DNA from: Pyropia haitanensis
Taxonomy: Eukaryota > Rhodophyta > Bangiophyceae > Bangiales > Bangiaceae
DNA length: 64,000 bases
Direction of reading: 5' to 3'
NCBI GenBank assembly: GCA_008729055.1
Contig: SDUX01000008.1
Location: 2,728,001 to 2,792,000, forward strand
Each line of letters begins with the position of its first letter. The first letter of the stretch is position 1. Made by a program: the position numbers and the translations under genes. Below, one piece after another: positions 33,508 to 46,054 of the stretch. The notes under the pieces were generated by a model. It worked only from the letters and a program-made list of their open reading frames with translations, did not search any database and was not told where the DNA came from.

Positions 33508-36500
33508 GGAGTGGGGGTAATGGCAGCATCGGATTCTCATTAGGGAAGGGTCGGATCCATTAACAAGGGTCGGATTTTCATTAGGTAAGCTAACCAGCGT
33601 AATAATCATCTGGGGGCGCTGAGGATGCGTACGTAGAAGAGGAATGGAGGGGGGGGGAGGCCTGTGCGCGCGCCACGTGGGAGGGGGGGAGGGGCGCTGG
33701 GGGGTGGTTGGGGGGGGGTGCGGGGGTGGGTGGGTGGGGGGTTGGATAAAATACAGCCTCCGACTTGTATACTTGAATGCATCCGTCCGTCATGCCACAG
33801 GTCCAGAAGGATGGGTGCAGCCAAGCTGGTTGCTCACCGGTTTGTGTCGTGGGTTCGGCTTGGCCTCCCGCCCGCCGTGGCCGGCGTCCCCAGCCATAGG
33901 CTGCCGCCGCCGCTACTGGGCACTGCCGCCGCCGGCCGCTGCCTCCCGGCTCCGGCTCCCTCCCGCCGCTGCTCGCGTGGTGGCAGTGGCCGCCGCCGTC
34001 GGCGACCGCTGCGCCCGCAGCCTCGGCCGCCGCAGCCGTCGCGGTGGCCCCGGCGGCGGCCGCTGCCGTCCTCCGCCGCATGTCTCCGACGCGGCCGCGA
34101 CCGCCGCAACCCGTCACCGCTGCCCCCGCGGCTGCGGCTACGGCCGCTGGGGCAACCACCGCCGCCGCCCGCCGCCACGGGTCTGGCGACGGCGGCAGCG
34201 ACGCAGGCGGCGGCGGCTGCGGCAGCCGCTCGCCAATGCTGCCCCTGCAGCCGCTGCGACGGCGGCAACGGCCACCGCCGCTGCCGTGCACCACCGCTTC
34301 CGTCGCGGTTGCGACGGCGGCCGCCGCCGCCGCTCCCGCCCCGCGCGACCATCGTGGCAGCACCATCTGCCGCTTCCGCCACATTCCGCCGCCACTGCCC
34401 CGGCCGTTAGGGGGGGACTGACGTCGCCGCCGCGCACTGCCGTCTCCCCCCGGACACCACCGCGGCAGGCTGGCGTCCGCGCCGCCGCCAGCCGCCTCCC
34501 GTGACGCTGGTTGAGGCGGCCGGGCGCCGCCGCCGCGCGCTGCGGCCTCCCCCCCCGGACGCTGCCCCGGCGGGCTGCCGCCGACGCCACGAGCTGCCTT
34601 TCTCCTCCGCCCTCTCGTAGAGGAGGGCAGGAGAACAGAGGCAAACACAGATGGTGGGGGGGTAGGGGTACGGGCAGCAAGAAGACTGGGGCCACCATCT
34701 GGTCACATTGCACGCAGAGGTAGTTCAAAGTAAATACATCCTAAGCGATTGTTCCACAGAGATGAACAATACAACCGCAAGCGACTTGACTCACATCTTC
34801 TGGCCTATCTGGCGAATCCGATGTCCAACTCGTCCAACCTGATAGGCTGCTGCACAATCTGAACTGGGCGAAATGAAGATTGTAGTACTGAATCAATTGT
34901 TGCCGGTGATGGGATTACAATATTTAACTCTGAACCCATCCTGGTCATCGACTTGAGACTGCCAACGCCGAAGACTGAAGCGCCGGCGTCTGACGCCCCC
35001 CTCCTCCCCGCCCCGGTCGCCCGCTTCGCCGTTTTACGCTCTCCGAGCAGACTTAGTGGATATGTGTGCCTTGTCACAGACTCCTATCAGTGTTGAGAGC
35101 GCGCCTGCACACACGTCTGTCACGGCAGCGACCACAATGGTTTCTTGGAGGGCCGAAGTGCATCACCCTCACACCACTGGTTCCGCCGCTCGGGCGCGAT
35201 CGTGACTGTGAAACGCCGTCCGTTGTGACCTTCTGGCGTCCCCAATGGTCCACGCTTCAATAGCCTGCGATTTTTTTTCAGTGAATAGCTCTGACAAGCA
35301 CCGCCTGTCCGTTATGGTGTGACCTGTTGCTCGGTATGTACGTGCATCTGGAGTACATAGGACCCGCGGAGCTGGATGGATCCGTCATTCCCGAGTAAAC
35401 TGATGACGCTGCGACTATTGATGTAGCTTTTTAGTGCTCTGCACCAACATGGGGGGCGGAACAAGCCTGTAACCGGGTGTGGCAAGCGCTTCACGCTATA
35501 AATTCCCCGCCTCTCAGAGCTCTTCAGTGCTCCACGGTCCTCGTTTTTTGCACAGACAATGAGTTTATGAGTACCTGGTGGCATACAATTGCGCACAAGG
35601 GTTGGATGGCATGCCGGGGTCCGCACATTGTTGAACCCGTGCAGAGGGAGGCGCCTTGGGCCATGTCGCACTGCTGGACGCGCCCACAGCGCCGATGAGA
35701 ACAGAAAAGGTTGCGGAGGATGTCTGTTGTACTGTTGGGATCTCAGAATTGTATCTTTTTGTGCGTGAGAGCACTGTGGGGCATTGGACGGCCTGTCGAG
35801 GCTACCTGTCCAGAATGGTCACTTTGGGGGTCTGTATGACCCACTTCCCGACGTTTGCGAAACCTTCTGAGCACATAACCGTGCTCAGCGACGTCGGTTT
35901 AGTCGATTGGGCAAGCTTCAGAAAAGTTGATGAAGTGGTCCCTGACTCGTGTTGCACGTGGTGAAGTGCCCTGCGCACACTTCGGTGCAATGCATCACAC
36001 GCCGCTACAACGCGTTTCAGAAAGTGAACCAAAATCTTCTCAAGCTGTTCCCGCCAGACTAAGTCGATGACGCTGAGCACGACTATGTGCTCAGAAAGAG
36101 TCGCAAACGTCGAGAAGTGGGTCATATGGGCCCCCAAAATGTCTAATGTAAACAGGTAGCCGCGACAGGCCGTCCAACACCCCACAGTGCTCTCATCCTT
36201 CAAAAACTACATCTATCAGATCTAGACAGTGTATTCAGCTACCTCCACAGCTTTTTGCACTCTCAACGACGCTGTGGGCACTTCCAGCGGCGCCACAGTG
36301 CATACCACCGTATCAGCAGTTAGTCAGTCACCAATGCGCGAACTGCATAGTGCTTTCTTTGCATTTTTACGGCACAATGGCCAACAGGTACCTCTGCTCT
36401 CAGCGTTCACTAATCAAAGTAGTTCAATTATGCTCAACAGCGCTCGGATCGGGCGCCTATAGCGCTTCTGCCACCCAGCCTCTCGACATTCCTGTCGGCC

Positions 36501-38278
36501 GTACGGGTGCACGACGCCAGATGTGCGCACCAATAGATTCAGCGTGATCATGTTACCCAATTATGACTACCTCTTCCCACGGTATGGCTCTCATGCACTC
36601 TATATTCAGGCCCATACTGCACAGCGGATGACAAAGAAGCGGACGGGAGGCACTTTCTAGCACTGTCTGTACAAACGATTGCGTTCTGCAGGCTTACAAA
36701 CGTCAGGATGTCCATAGAGCCATATTGAACAGTGTTTCACCGTCACAGACGCCGCTGAGCTACAATACCCAGGGGGAATGGTGAAGACATGGCGCCCCTC
36801 CATGCGGTCGTTCGGGGATGTGCTCTCGCAAATGTCTGCAGACCCGCACTCAAGACTGGATAGAGCAAGTAAATAAGGCTTGAGGGTCCACCTGGCCTGC
36901 TCGGTGGCGAGGAAGTGGTGAAGCGTGCGACCGGGCGAGGTGGAGGGGGGCGTCGGGCGCCGGCGCTTCAACAGTTGAGATTTGCCAGTTGCAAGTCGTT
37001 GACCAGGATGGGTGTTTTTCCAAATGTGGTACTCTCATGTTCAGCAAGAATAAATTTAGTCTTGACTGTTACAGATTTGCAGTTATTATCGTGTGGCAGC
37101 CTATCAGAACCGAGGTACGGGACACTTGATTCGCCAAACTGGCAGAGAGATGTGCGTCAAGTCTGAGGTATACGTACTTTTGTATCCACATCGAATAATC
37201 GTGGGGTATAAGTTTTCTCGCATACCTCTGCGTACAAGCGGCGTGGCAGGTCACCCCTCCCCCCGCACGGCGGCGGCCGCTGCCGCCACGGGGGCAGCGG
37301 CGGCAGGCGGCGGCGGCGGCAGCCATTGCCGCCGCGGCGAGGGCGGGGGCGGCGGCGCCAGCCGCCACTGCGGCGGCGGGGGCCGCGGCAGCGGCGATGG
37401 CTAGCGGTGGCGGCACAGGCAGCGGGGGCAGCGGTGGCGAAGGGCGATGGCGGCGGCCAGCGCTGCCGTGGCGGGCGAAGTGGCGGCGGCCGGCAGCGAC
37501 AGCGGAGGCGGCAACAGCAGCCGGTGCGGTAGCCAACCGCCAGGGGCGGCGGCGATGGTGACAGCGGCCGGGGCGGCAGCCGGCCAGCGGCCGGCCGGAC
37601 AGCAGGCCGACAGAGGTAGCCCGCGATTGGCGGCAAAAGGTAGGCGGCGGCAACCCTTTGGCGGCGGCAGCCTGCTGGCGGCGACCGGCAGCAACGGCGG
37701 CAGCGGCAGCGGCAGCCGGGGTGGCAGTAACCCGGTGAGGGCGGCGGCGGCGGGGGTGGCGGCCGGGGCGGCAGCCCGGGCGGCAGGCGGCCGGCGGCCG
37801 GCTAAGCAGGCGGCCGGCTGCGGCAGCCCGCCAGCGGCGGCAGCATGCCGGCGGCGGTAGCCGGCGGCAGCGGCGGCTGCCGGGGCCGGACCGGCGGCCG
37901 GCCGGCGGGGGCGGCCGCCCCCGGCCAGGGAGGCGACCGGCGGCGGCGGCGGTGGCGGCAGCGGCAGCCGCGACGGCGGCCAACCGGCGGATGCGGCGGC
38001 GGCGGCCGCGGCGGCGGCGGCCGCGGCGGCAGTCCGGGCGGCAGGCGGCCGGCGGCCGGCCAGGTAGGCGGCCGGCGGCCGGCAGCAACGGCGGCAGCGG
38101 CAGCGGCAGCCGGGGCGGCAGAAGCCCGCAGCCGCGGGGGCGGAGGCGGTGGCGGCCGCGGCGGCGGGCGGCGGCGGCGGCGGGCGGCGGCGGCGGCGGT
38201 GGGGGCCGCGGTGGCGGCGGCAACGGCGGCGGGCGGCCGCGGGGGCGGCGGCGGCGGCGGCGGCGGCCGCCCGCCGCA

Positions 38279-38312
<34 letters not shown>

Positions 38313-38946
38313 GCGGCGGCGGCGGTGGCGGCGGCGGCGGGGGCGGCGGCGACGCCGGCGGGCGGCGGGGGCGGCGGCGACGCCAGCGGGCGGCCGCGGG
38401 GGCGGCGGCAGCGGCGGCGGCGGCCGTGGCGGGGGGCGGCGGCGGCCGCCGCGGCGGCCGCGGCGGCGGCGTGTGTGGGCCGCGGTGGCGGGGGGCGCAG
38501 CGCGGGGCAGAGGAGCACGGGAGGCAGCTCGTGGCATGCGGGGCTGGGGTGGCTTCCCGTGACGGGGGCGGGGGGGGGCCGGCAGCACGGTCAGCGCCGG
38601 CCGGCGTGCTGGCGGCGGGGCGGGGGGGCGGGGAGGGGGGGGGGTGGCTGCCGCTGGCGGGACGTCGGTGGCGGGAACAGGGACGCGCCACCGCAGGGTA
38701 GAGTAATGGAGGTGCCCAGTACAGGTCAGCGTAAGTGACTGCAAGTAGGTGAGAAGCCATACGTGTGTGCTGCTGGCGTCGCTGGCAGAAGATCCCAAAC
38801 CCCGCTTCTGCGAGTTGGAGCACCGTGATCTAAGCCGGTTGATGGTGGTCCATGTACTGTCAGTCGCTTTGGCAGCCAATGGAATCCGTGTATGCAGGGT
38901 CGGATTCTCGAAGGGTCGGATCCGACTCTGCCATTACCTCTGTTGG
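33508..38946. mobile_element. Palindromic (foldback-type) element, copy A
   Basis: Bounded left by GGAGTGGGGGTAATGGCAG and right by CTGCCATTACCTCTGTTGG, so TAATGGCAG..TCGGAT forms inverted termini, followed by further GGGTCGGAT copies inside both ends. The sequence GTGGCTG (33502-33508 and 38946-38952) flanks it and may reflect a target duplication of 5-7 bp. The whole unit folds on itself around position 35979. For example 35764-35990 and 35970-36194 are inverted matches (GAGAGCACTGTGGGG / CCCCACAGTGCTCTC). The segment 34850-35010 matches 36930-37110 in reverse complement (GCCGGCGCTTCA, GACCAGGATGGGT). The outer arms are GC-rich triplet-like sequence, the centre AT-balanced. No transposase or other protein is recognisable. 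Confidence 0.85.
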
Positions 38947-40189
38947 TGGCTGTTGGGCTCGGGTCCCGTGCACATACGTGGGCCCGATTTCATTCGACCA
39001 ATCAAACTCAAGGAGGGGATGATGCGTGGTGTAACTGATGGATGGGGGCGCGAGCTGTCGACCGTTCTCAGCCGCAGCTTGTATGTAGCGGCGCACAGCA
39101 CTCGGGCTTGAACCAGCATCAGCCAGTAGAACCTCTGGGACACACCATTTACAGCCCTATTCGATCGGGGTCAAGCTTTGTGAAAGATCACTTTAAAACT
39201 GGGATAGATGCAGACCTTTAGCAGTGTTATCTGTTGGATGGACGTACTTTGGAAAGAGAGTGGACTGCCGATGTCGCGCTTGCGTGCATTCAGTTCGTCT
39301 TGTACGTAAATACTGTTTCTGGTTTAGATGATTAGGAGGACACTCGCCGGTTGGGGGCGTCCGCCTGCGGCGACGGCAGACTGCCGAAGCGTATGGGACT
39401 GGCAACGGCTACCAGCGCCCACAGGCCGGCGGGCGGCCGCCGGCCAATGGGAGTGGGGTGTCGATAGCGCTAGCGGCTGGCGGCAGGGGGCAGCAGCTGC
39501 GGCGGGGGTTGGGTTGGTGGCGGGCGGCGGCCGCCGATGTCAGAGAGGCCGCCGCCGGCCAGATGAGGGCGACTGACTGCCGCTGCCGAAGCTCGCGGCG
39601 GGGATAGACAGTAGTAGTGGTGGTCGTCAGCGGCCGCAGGCGGGGCAGCAGTTGCCGGTCGACGGAGGGCGGGCGTCCGTCGCGCTAGTGGCTGGTGCCA
39701 GTCGGCGGCGACTAACAGAGGAGTTAGGGGATGGCAACGGACGGAAGTGGATGCGGATTGGGGGCGGGATGCGAGGCCGCGGAGAGCGTCTGCCTACGTC
39801 GGCGGCCGCTGGAGGCGCGGGGAGGGGCTAGCGGCGAGAGCCAACGGCGGCAGATGAGGGAGCGGGCGCTAGCTTGCGCACTCGTTTGTGGACCCCCCCT
39901 CACGGTACGATGCGCCCCAGTTTTCTCTACTTTTTTGCCTATCTCCTGTGGTCGTGCCGTCGGTCGACATACACCCTGCGTACCACCACTACGTGAAGCA
40001 CCGTGAGCAGAGCTACAAGAGCATGTCAGAGAGCAGGGTGTACGTCGTCCGACCGTCACCGTCCTGTTCGCCCCACAGCAGCTGTCAAAAACACCCCGCA
40101 GAAAATTATGGAACCCACAAAAAACCTGTGGACCGGGCCTCACATCGGATCCGTAAACTCCGAGAGAAAACGCGTTCCACAGTCATCCT
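38947..40189. other. Sequence between two repeat elements
   Basis: About 1.24 kb of AT-balanced to moderately GC-rich sequence. An open frame at 39888-40274 (+) has ordinary composition but no recognisable domain or support. Possibly decayed element sequence. Confidence 0.45.
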
Positions 40190-41503
40190 GCGCAGTGGGC
40201 TTTGTTGCGGGATCCTCTTCAAGCGCTTATCAAAAGCAGAACCTTGCAGAAATCACGATCCAGGGCGATCATGAAGTGCCCTAGAGACCCCGTAGAGGCC
40301 GATTTCTTGAAGAAAACGTGATAAACCTTGAAGTCACTATGAACACCTGCTCGGACATGGGGTTGCGATACACCACAAGGTGCGTCTCAGTGCGGGCTAC
40401 ACAGTGATGTACTGAACGATGATGTCCACGCAGGTCTTGACCCATTGTTCAAGGTTTATCAAGCTTTCTTCAAGTGCTAATGCACACAGCTCTCGCGCCG
40501 CATTAAGCGTGATCACGCTCTCCTAATAGAAGTACAGCATCGACAAGAGCTTGTAGCCCCCGTTTCACCTGAACAGTCCCATGTTTCTTGGATTGTATCC
40601 CGGCATTTATGCAGCTCGCCGGAGTTGATCACGTGAGGCGCACACCGTATCTCGGCGGCCTGCAGATCTTCCTGAGAGTTTTTTTTTCAATTACGCGGTA
40701 CAGTACGCTCCCAACCGTCGGCTTGCTTCTCTCCGACGACACTGACAGGCACCCGAAGCACTCGCGTGTACATCAGGGTACCTGTTGACCGCGACGTGAG
40801 CAACCGAACACGGTAACGACCATGTCATGGAGCGAAAGGAAGTGGGTATGCGGAACTTCAGGAGCTGCGTACGGCTCCAACTCGATGCACCTCATACACG
40901 CCAACGTTCTGGAGCGTTCGTGCTAGAAAATCCCCCAGCGGTCGGTGCTCTGGTCTGGCTCACAACATTGGTGTTGTGACAAGAGGTTCTTTCTCGTTGT
41001 GCTGGTGGAACAAGAGGGAGGACATCAGGGGGGGTGCGGGGAACACGGCGGCGAGCTATCATGGACAATATGCGTTGGCTTGAAATACACTGTGACGTTC
41101 GTGTGGCTGGTGGTGTCACCGAAGCACGCGGTGCGGATGAAGATTGTAGACGGGCCTGTTTGTGTCTTCCGATGCGCTTCGTCCGGCGTCATCAGCCGGG
41201 CCATGGAGAGGGATTGTCGGCCGCTCAGGGATGGCCTTCGTGGTCCCCGCGAGGACTGTGATGGAGAGTTACCGAAACTTGACAGCCAATTGGATGCTCC
41301 TTAGTAGGGAACCCATCACCTCCCTTCAATATACTTTACCATATCTGTTAACCTTTTAAGTGTGAGGATCGGCCTCTAATCCACTCAGTTGGGGCGGCGG
41401 CCGCCGCGGCGCGTGCGACCACTTCAAGGAAAATCAAGGTTTGTTCAAGCCCTTCCGGCTTGAAGAGCGCACAGCATGGATCCCGGTTTTAGGCCCACTG
41501 CGC
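40190..41503. mobile_element. TIR element R, copy 1
   Basis: Begins GCGCAGTGGGC and ends GCCCACTGCGC. Behind these termini both ends share GGGATCC, TCTTCAAG, AAACCTTGA and TAGAGGCCGAT in inverted order, so the terminal similarity is longer but interrupted. The outer parts 40190-40766 and 41185-41503 match copy 2 at 50538-51115 and 51402-51720 with few differences, while the middle (40767-41184) is unrelated. No coding capacity recognised; no clear target duplication. Confidence 0.75.
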
Positions 41504-42509
41504 TGGCCACCGTCTGTGGACTCGTCTGCGGGCCCCGCAACAGCGGAAAACAGGCTTCTCCTGAACCTCCCTTGAAGCACCACAGCGCTGCGGTCGCGAT
41601 TTGACGGCCGCCCCCCGCCCACCTCGTGCCCTTCTGTCTCCGCCATCCCCCGCCGCTCCGTCGCTGGCGCGAGCCGCCGCCTCGGCCCGCCACGCCGCCG
41701 CGTGGCCGCCCGCCCCCACCGCCCCGCGGCGTCCGCGCCGACCGCCGCGGCGGCGGCGCCCGCGCGTGGTCGTCATGATTATTCGCGCCGCGCGGCCGGG
41801 TCGCGGCGCGTGTCTCGCCGCGCCGCGCGGCGCGGCACCCCGGGCGGGGTGCCGCTCGCCCCCCTCTTGCCCGCTTCCCCCGCCCCGCCCCCAGCGTCCC
41901 TCCCGGCCATCGCTCGGGGCCGCGGCCGTCGGCTACGATTTTTTTTTTTGGCAGAGCGCCGTTTCCCCCCCCCCCTGCCCCCATCCTTCCCTCCCTCCCC
42001 TCGCAACTCCACCTCTCCTTGCTGAACGATGACGCTGCCGCGCGCCCGCCTGATGAGCTGTGTGGTGTGCGGCTGCCTGCGGGCTGAGCAGCGTCCTGCT
42101 GCGTTTGGGGGGGGGGGGGGGGGGGGGGAGGAGCATGTGGGGGACGGTGGTGGTTTCGTTGCTGTGCCCAGGGGGGGGGGGCGAGCAGCAGTTGGAGGCT
42201 GCTGCTACCACCACGTGCACAGGCTGGCTGTCCACGGACTCCCACGGGCAGCGGGGGGGCACGCGCTGCTGCCACCGGGCTGCTGCTGTATGCCCACTTT
42301 TCACGGTCGGCATGGCCCACTGACAAGACGTTTGTGCCGTCGGTGGACCCGCCGCTGTGCACGCCGGGCGCGGCAGGCCCTTGGTGCGGTGGGCGGTACC
42401 CGCTCGCGCGCCCACCCCCGAGACGCGGCGTGGCCGCCGACGCGGCTGACCAACGGCCATCCGCCTGACATCCCCCGTCTGCCGCCCCCCCCCCCCTCCA
42501 CGGTGGACC
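41504..42509. other. GC-rich intergenic sequence upstream of the ACT-like gene
   Basis: Contains a T10 run (41939-41948), a G20 run (42108-42127) and pyrimidine-rich stretches before the start codon at 42510. The long frame on the minus strand here is an artefact of composition. Confidence 0.55.
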
Positions 42510-44531
42510 ATGACGCTCAAGGGGCGGCTGAGCTCGCTGGTATCGACCAAGGACGCCGACGCGCGGGACACCAAGCAGACGCACCACGCCCTCCTGCCCG
42601 ACCACATCCCCGCGGCGCATGCCGGCCTCTCGTCGGACGGGCTGTCGGCCAAGTCGGGGCGGCAGCCCGAGCGGGGCAGCCTCTCCATCAGCCGCCACGG
42701 GACGCCGACGAGCACGCCCTCCTCCGCGTCGGACGACCAGGTCCTCTGGTCGCACCGGTCGCTCGACTTTGGCCGCCAGCCCCGCTCGCCGCCGATGGGC
42801 TCCCTGTCCATGAACAGCCTCAACCGGGGGGCGAGCCGGCCCGGCTCCGCCGCCGCCGCCGCCGCCATCGACCGGTCGTCGTCGTCGTTGTCGTCGTCGT
42901 CGTCGTCGCGGCGTGGCGGCGGCAGGGGCCGTGCCGCGGCGGAGAGCCGCAGCCCCCCGCCGCGGACGCCGTCCGTGTCTGGGCCGTCGTCGCGGTCCCG
43001 CTCCCGCAGCGGCCCGCGGCTGGATAAGGCGGCGGCGGCGGCGGTCGTCGCGGGCGCCCCGTCCGTGCGCACCCGGCCGTGCGCGGACGACCCGGTCGCG
43101 ACGGTGGTGGAGGTGGAGGTCGCCGACACGGACGGCTCGTCGTTTGCCATGTGCGCGCGGGCGGTGACGGCCAACAATGGGGGCGTCCGCGCAGCGTCGT
43201 TTGAGCTGGAGGGGGGCGTCCTCGGCGTCACGTCCGTGACGCTGGTGCCCCGCTTTGCAGACGCCCCGGATGTGCGGGCGCGGCGGGTGCAGGCGACCGT
43301 CGCGCGCATCGAGGCGTCGCTGGGCGCGGCGGCGCGCGGCGCGGGCCGGTCGGGGGAGGTGGACGCGCCGGGCCCGTCGCCCACCGCGGGCGGCCGCCGC
43401 GAGTACGAGCGCGCCCTCAAGGGCGAGACGCCCCGCTGGACGGTGCTGGGCGTCTACACGGACCGCTCGTCGACGACCCTCACCGCCCTGGCGGTGTCGT
43501 GCCACGAGCGGCGGGGCCTGTGCGAGGCCACCCGCGCGGCGGTGGCGGCCGCGTCCCGCCCGTGGCGGCGGTCCAACGTGCTGTTTATCAAAATTACGTC
43601 CGCGATGCGCGCGCAGTACTACTTTTGCGTTGCGGAGCCGGCGCGGAGCGGCCACGCCGCCGCCACCGCCGCCGCCGCCCCCGCCGCGGCCGCCGCGGCG
43701 CCCACCCTCGTCGACGACGTCATCGCGGCGGTCAACGCGGTGATTGCGGATAGCACGCCCGCCAAGATACCCGGCGCGATGACTCTCTCCAGCATGATGT
43801 CCTTCACGGCGGTCGCCAACGACGGCGCGGTGTCGCTGCGGGAGGAGGCGGGCGGCACGAGCACCATCTGCTCCGTGTCGGCGCCGCACCGGTTTGGGCT
43901 GCTCGTCGACACCCTCGACGCGGTCGCCGCGCTCGGCCTCCACGTCCGCTGCGCGACGGTGGAGCAGCGGCTGGACGAGCGCGCGCAGCACCGCGCGGGC
44001 ACCGCCTTCAAGCACATTTGCGTGGAGGTGGCGGCGCCCGGCGGGGAGCGGATCGTTGGCTCGCCGACGGAGAAGAGCCTCCGCTGGCGGCTACACCGCG
44101 TCGTCGAGTCGACGGGTATCTGCGGGGACTCGCGGCACGTGGCGGTCGTCGAGACGTCGGACGCGGCGAGCGTGGTGCTCGGCGGCGGCGACGGCGGCCG
44201 GCCGTGCCTGGCCGCGAGGATGACCGCCCACATTGCCAAGGCCAACGTCGTGCTGACGCTGACGAGCCGCCCCGCGGTGGGCGCGGGCGGCGGCTCCGCC
44301 CGGCCGGGGGTGGTGCTGCTCGCGAGCAACCGCGGGGAGCTGCTCACCGCCGAGGCCACCGCCGCGTACGCGGCCAAGGCGTTTTTCGACGTTACCGGCC
44401 TGAGCGGGCACCTGGACCACCCAGACGCGCCGGTGACCAAGCTGCCGCCCTACCCGGCGGCGACCACCTCGGACCTGTGGGCGGGGTCGCCGTCCACCTC
44501 GCACTCGGTGCTGCCGTCGCTGCCCGAGTAA
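42510..44531 (+). CDS. ACT-domain-like repeat protein
   Basis: Single open frame, 673 residues, ATG preceded by GGACC. The first 180 residues are Ser/Arg/Pro-rich and probably disordered. The remainder is ordinary, well-balanced protein without introns. About residues 450-515 (STICSVSAPHRFGLLVDTLDAVAALGLHV, later HICVEVAAPGG) fit the beta-alpha-beta-beta ACT pattern with G-L at the start of the first helix. Weaker ACT-like segments occur near 205-255 (VVEVEVADTDGSSFAM) and 310-370 (TALAVSCHERRGLCEATRAAV). This resembles ACR-type proteins made of several ACT domains, which bind small ligands such as amino acids. The family call is an inference from pattern; the gene itself is solid. Confidence 0.6.
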   Translation: MTLKGRLSSLVSTKDADARDTKQTHHALLPDHIPAAHAGLSSDGLSAKSGRQPERGSLSISRHGTPTSTPSSASDDQVLWSHRSLDFGRQPRSPPMGSLSMNSLNRGASRPGSAAAAAAIDRSSSSLSSSSSSRRGGGRGRAAAESRSPPPRTPSVSGPSSRSRSRSGPRLDKAAAAAVVAGAPSVRTRPCADDPVATVVEVEVADTDGSSFAMCARAVTANNGGVRAASFELEGGVLGVTSVTLVPRFADAPDVRARRVQATVARIEASLGAAARGAGRSGEVDAPGPSPTAGGRREYERALKGETPRWTVLGVYTDRSSTTLTALAVSCHERRGLCEATRAAVAAASRPWRRSNVLFIKITSAMRAQYYFCVAEPARSGHAAATAAAAPAAAAAAPTLVDDVIAAVNAVIADSTPAKIPGAMTLSSMMSFTAVANDGAVSLREEAGGTSTICSVSAPHRFGLLVDTLDAVAALGLHVRCATVEQRLDERAQHRAGTAFKHICVEVAAPGGERIVGSPTEKSLRWRLHRVVESTGICGDSRHVAVVETSDAASVVLGGGDGGRPCLAARMTAHIAKANVVLTLTSRPAVGAGGGSARPGVVLLASNRGELLTAEATAAYAAKAFFDVTGLSGHLDHPDAPVTKLPPYPAATTSDLWAGSPSTSHSVLPSLPE

Positions 44532-45165
44532 CCCCCGCCGCCGTGGCGAGAGAAGGAAGGACCGTCCACGGGGGGCCCACACGAACGCGAGCGCACGCGC
44601 CGGCTGCGCCCCCGCTCGAGGGAAACAAAAGAGAAGGCTCTTGAGCTACACCGCGGCCCACGGCGGCGGGGCCGTCCCGATGGCGGTCGTCCACGCCCGC
44701 CGGGGGCGGCAGCGACCAGCTCACACCCCTACATTCCCCCCCCCCCCGAGGCGTCAGCCCCACCCGGCGGCGCTTCCGCACGTGTGCCAGTACGTCCACA
44801 CAGTCACCCCCCCCCCCCCCCAGCACGTCAAGCAGTGCCTTCACCACGCGCGCTCCCACCCCGCCCGCCCACCCCCCCCCCCCCCGCGCGTCGCCTCCAC
44901 CCCCGTCGCGCCCGCGGCCACCCCCGCGGCCACCACCCGCCCCGCCGCCACACCGACGCAGCGCACCACCACCCGCGGGGACGACCGGCCGCCGCCGCCG
45001 CCGCCGCCGTCCCACCGCTCCGCCTTCCCCGCGCCCAGCCCCAACCGCGCCGCCCCCACCGCCGCGGCCAGCAGCCCAGCCGCCGCCCCCTCCACCCCCC
45101 CCCCCCCCCCCATCCCCAGTCCCGCACCGCCCACAACCGCCGCGCCCGCCGCCGCGACGGCGGCG

Positions 45166-45214
<49 letters not shown>

Positions 45215-45741
45215 CCACGCCCGCCACCACCCCCTCCCTGGTGCGCCCGTCGACGCGGCGACGCGGTCGGCGGCGAGTGGAGGCGGCGGCGGGCGTGCCC
45301 GCGTCGATGGCGGGGGGGCGGCGGCCGCGGCGGGCGGGCGGGCGGGCGGGCCACGCCGGCCGGCGGCGAGAGGGTCAACTGCGACGCCGCGCCGCCGCGG
45401 CCCCAGGGGAGGGCGACACTGGCGACGGGCGGCGCGCCGGCACCGACGGCCGCGACGGGGCGCGCCGCCCAGCGCAGCACCGTCACGGCGCCCTGCGCAC
45501 GCGCGACGACGCCCGGTCTGGGCAGCCGCCGCAGGCCGCGGCCGACTGGGCGTCGGCGCGGCGCGGTCGGCCGCGCCGTTTCTATGTCTCTGTCGGTCGC
45601 AAGGCGCGCCGAGGCGGCGGCCGCGACGCGATGGCGGTGCTCCCCCACCCCCCCTCCCGACCCCCCCCCACCTCCCCCCCCCCCGCCCCCCCCTCACCGG
45701 CACCCCCGCCCACGCACACCCCGCCGGCTGCGCGCCGCCGC
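44532..45741. other. C-rich intergenic sequence between convergent genes
   Basis: Many C runs on the + strand (44737-44747, 44807-44821, 44873-44885, 45089-45110) and GCC arrays. Lies between the 3' ends of the ACT-like gene and TRM1. No gene supported. Confidence 0.55.
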
Positions 45742-46016
45742 TCACGCCGGCGGCGCGGCCGCCGCGGCCGCCGCGCCAGTCGCCGCGGCGGCGGGCGGCG
45801 CGGCGGCGGCGGGCGGCGCGGCGGCGGGCGCCTCGGCCGCCGCCGCGGCGGGCGGCACCGCGGCGGCGGCGGGCGCCGCCGCCGCCGCGGGCGGTTCCGC
45901 CACCTTGGCGCGCTTGCGCCCCCCGTCGTCCGTGCCGCCGTCGCCGTCGGCGGCGGCGGCACCAGCGGCGGCGGCGGCGGTCGCGGCAGCGCCGTCGGCA
46001 GCGGCGGCGCCGTCGT

Positions 46017-46054
<38 letters not shown>

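Noticed and set aside
37069..38879. Long open frames inside palindromic elements A and B
   Set aside because: They translate GGC/CCG-type repeats in several frames at once; the two copies do not preserve one shared frame.
39888..40274. A 128-codon frame of ordinary composition
   Set aside because: No domain, leader or conservation evidence; it runs into element R copy 1.
41445..44015. An 856-codon minus-strand frame
   Set aside because: Antisense to the ACT-like gene and running into repeats; no domain, Arg-rich composition.
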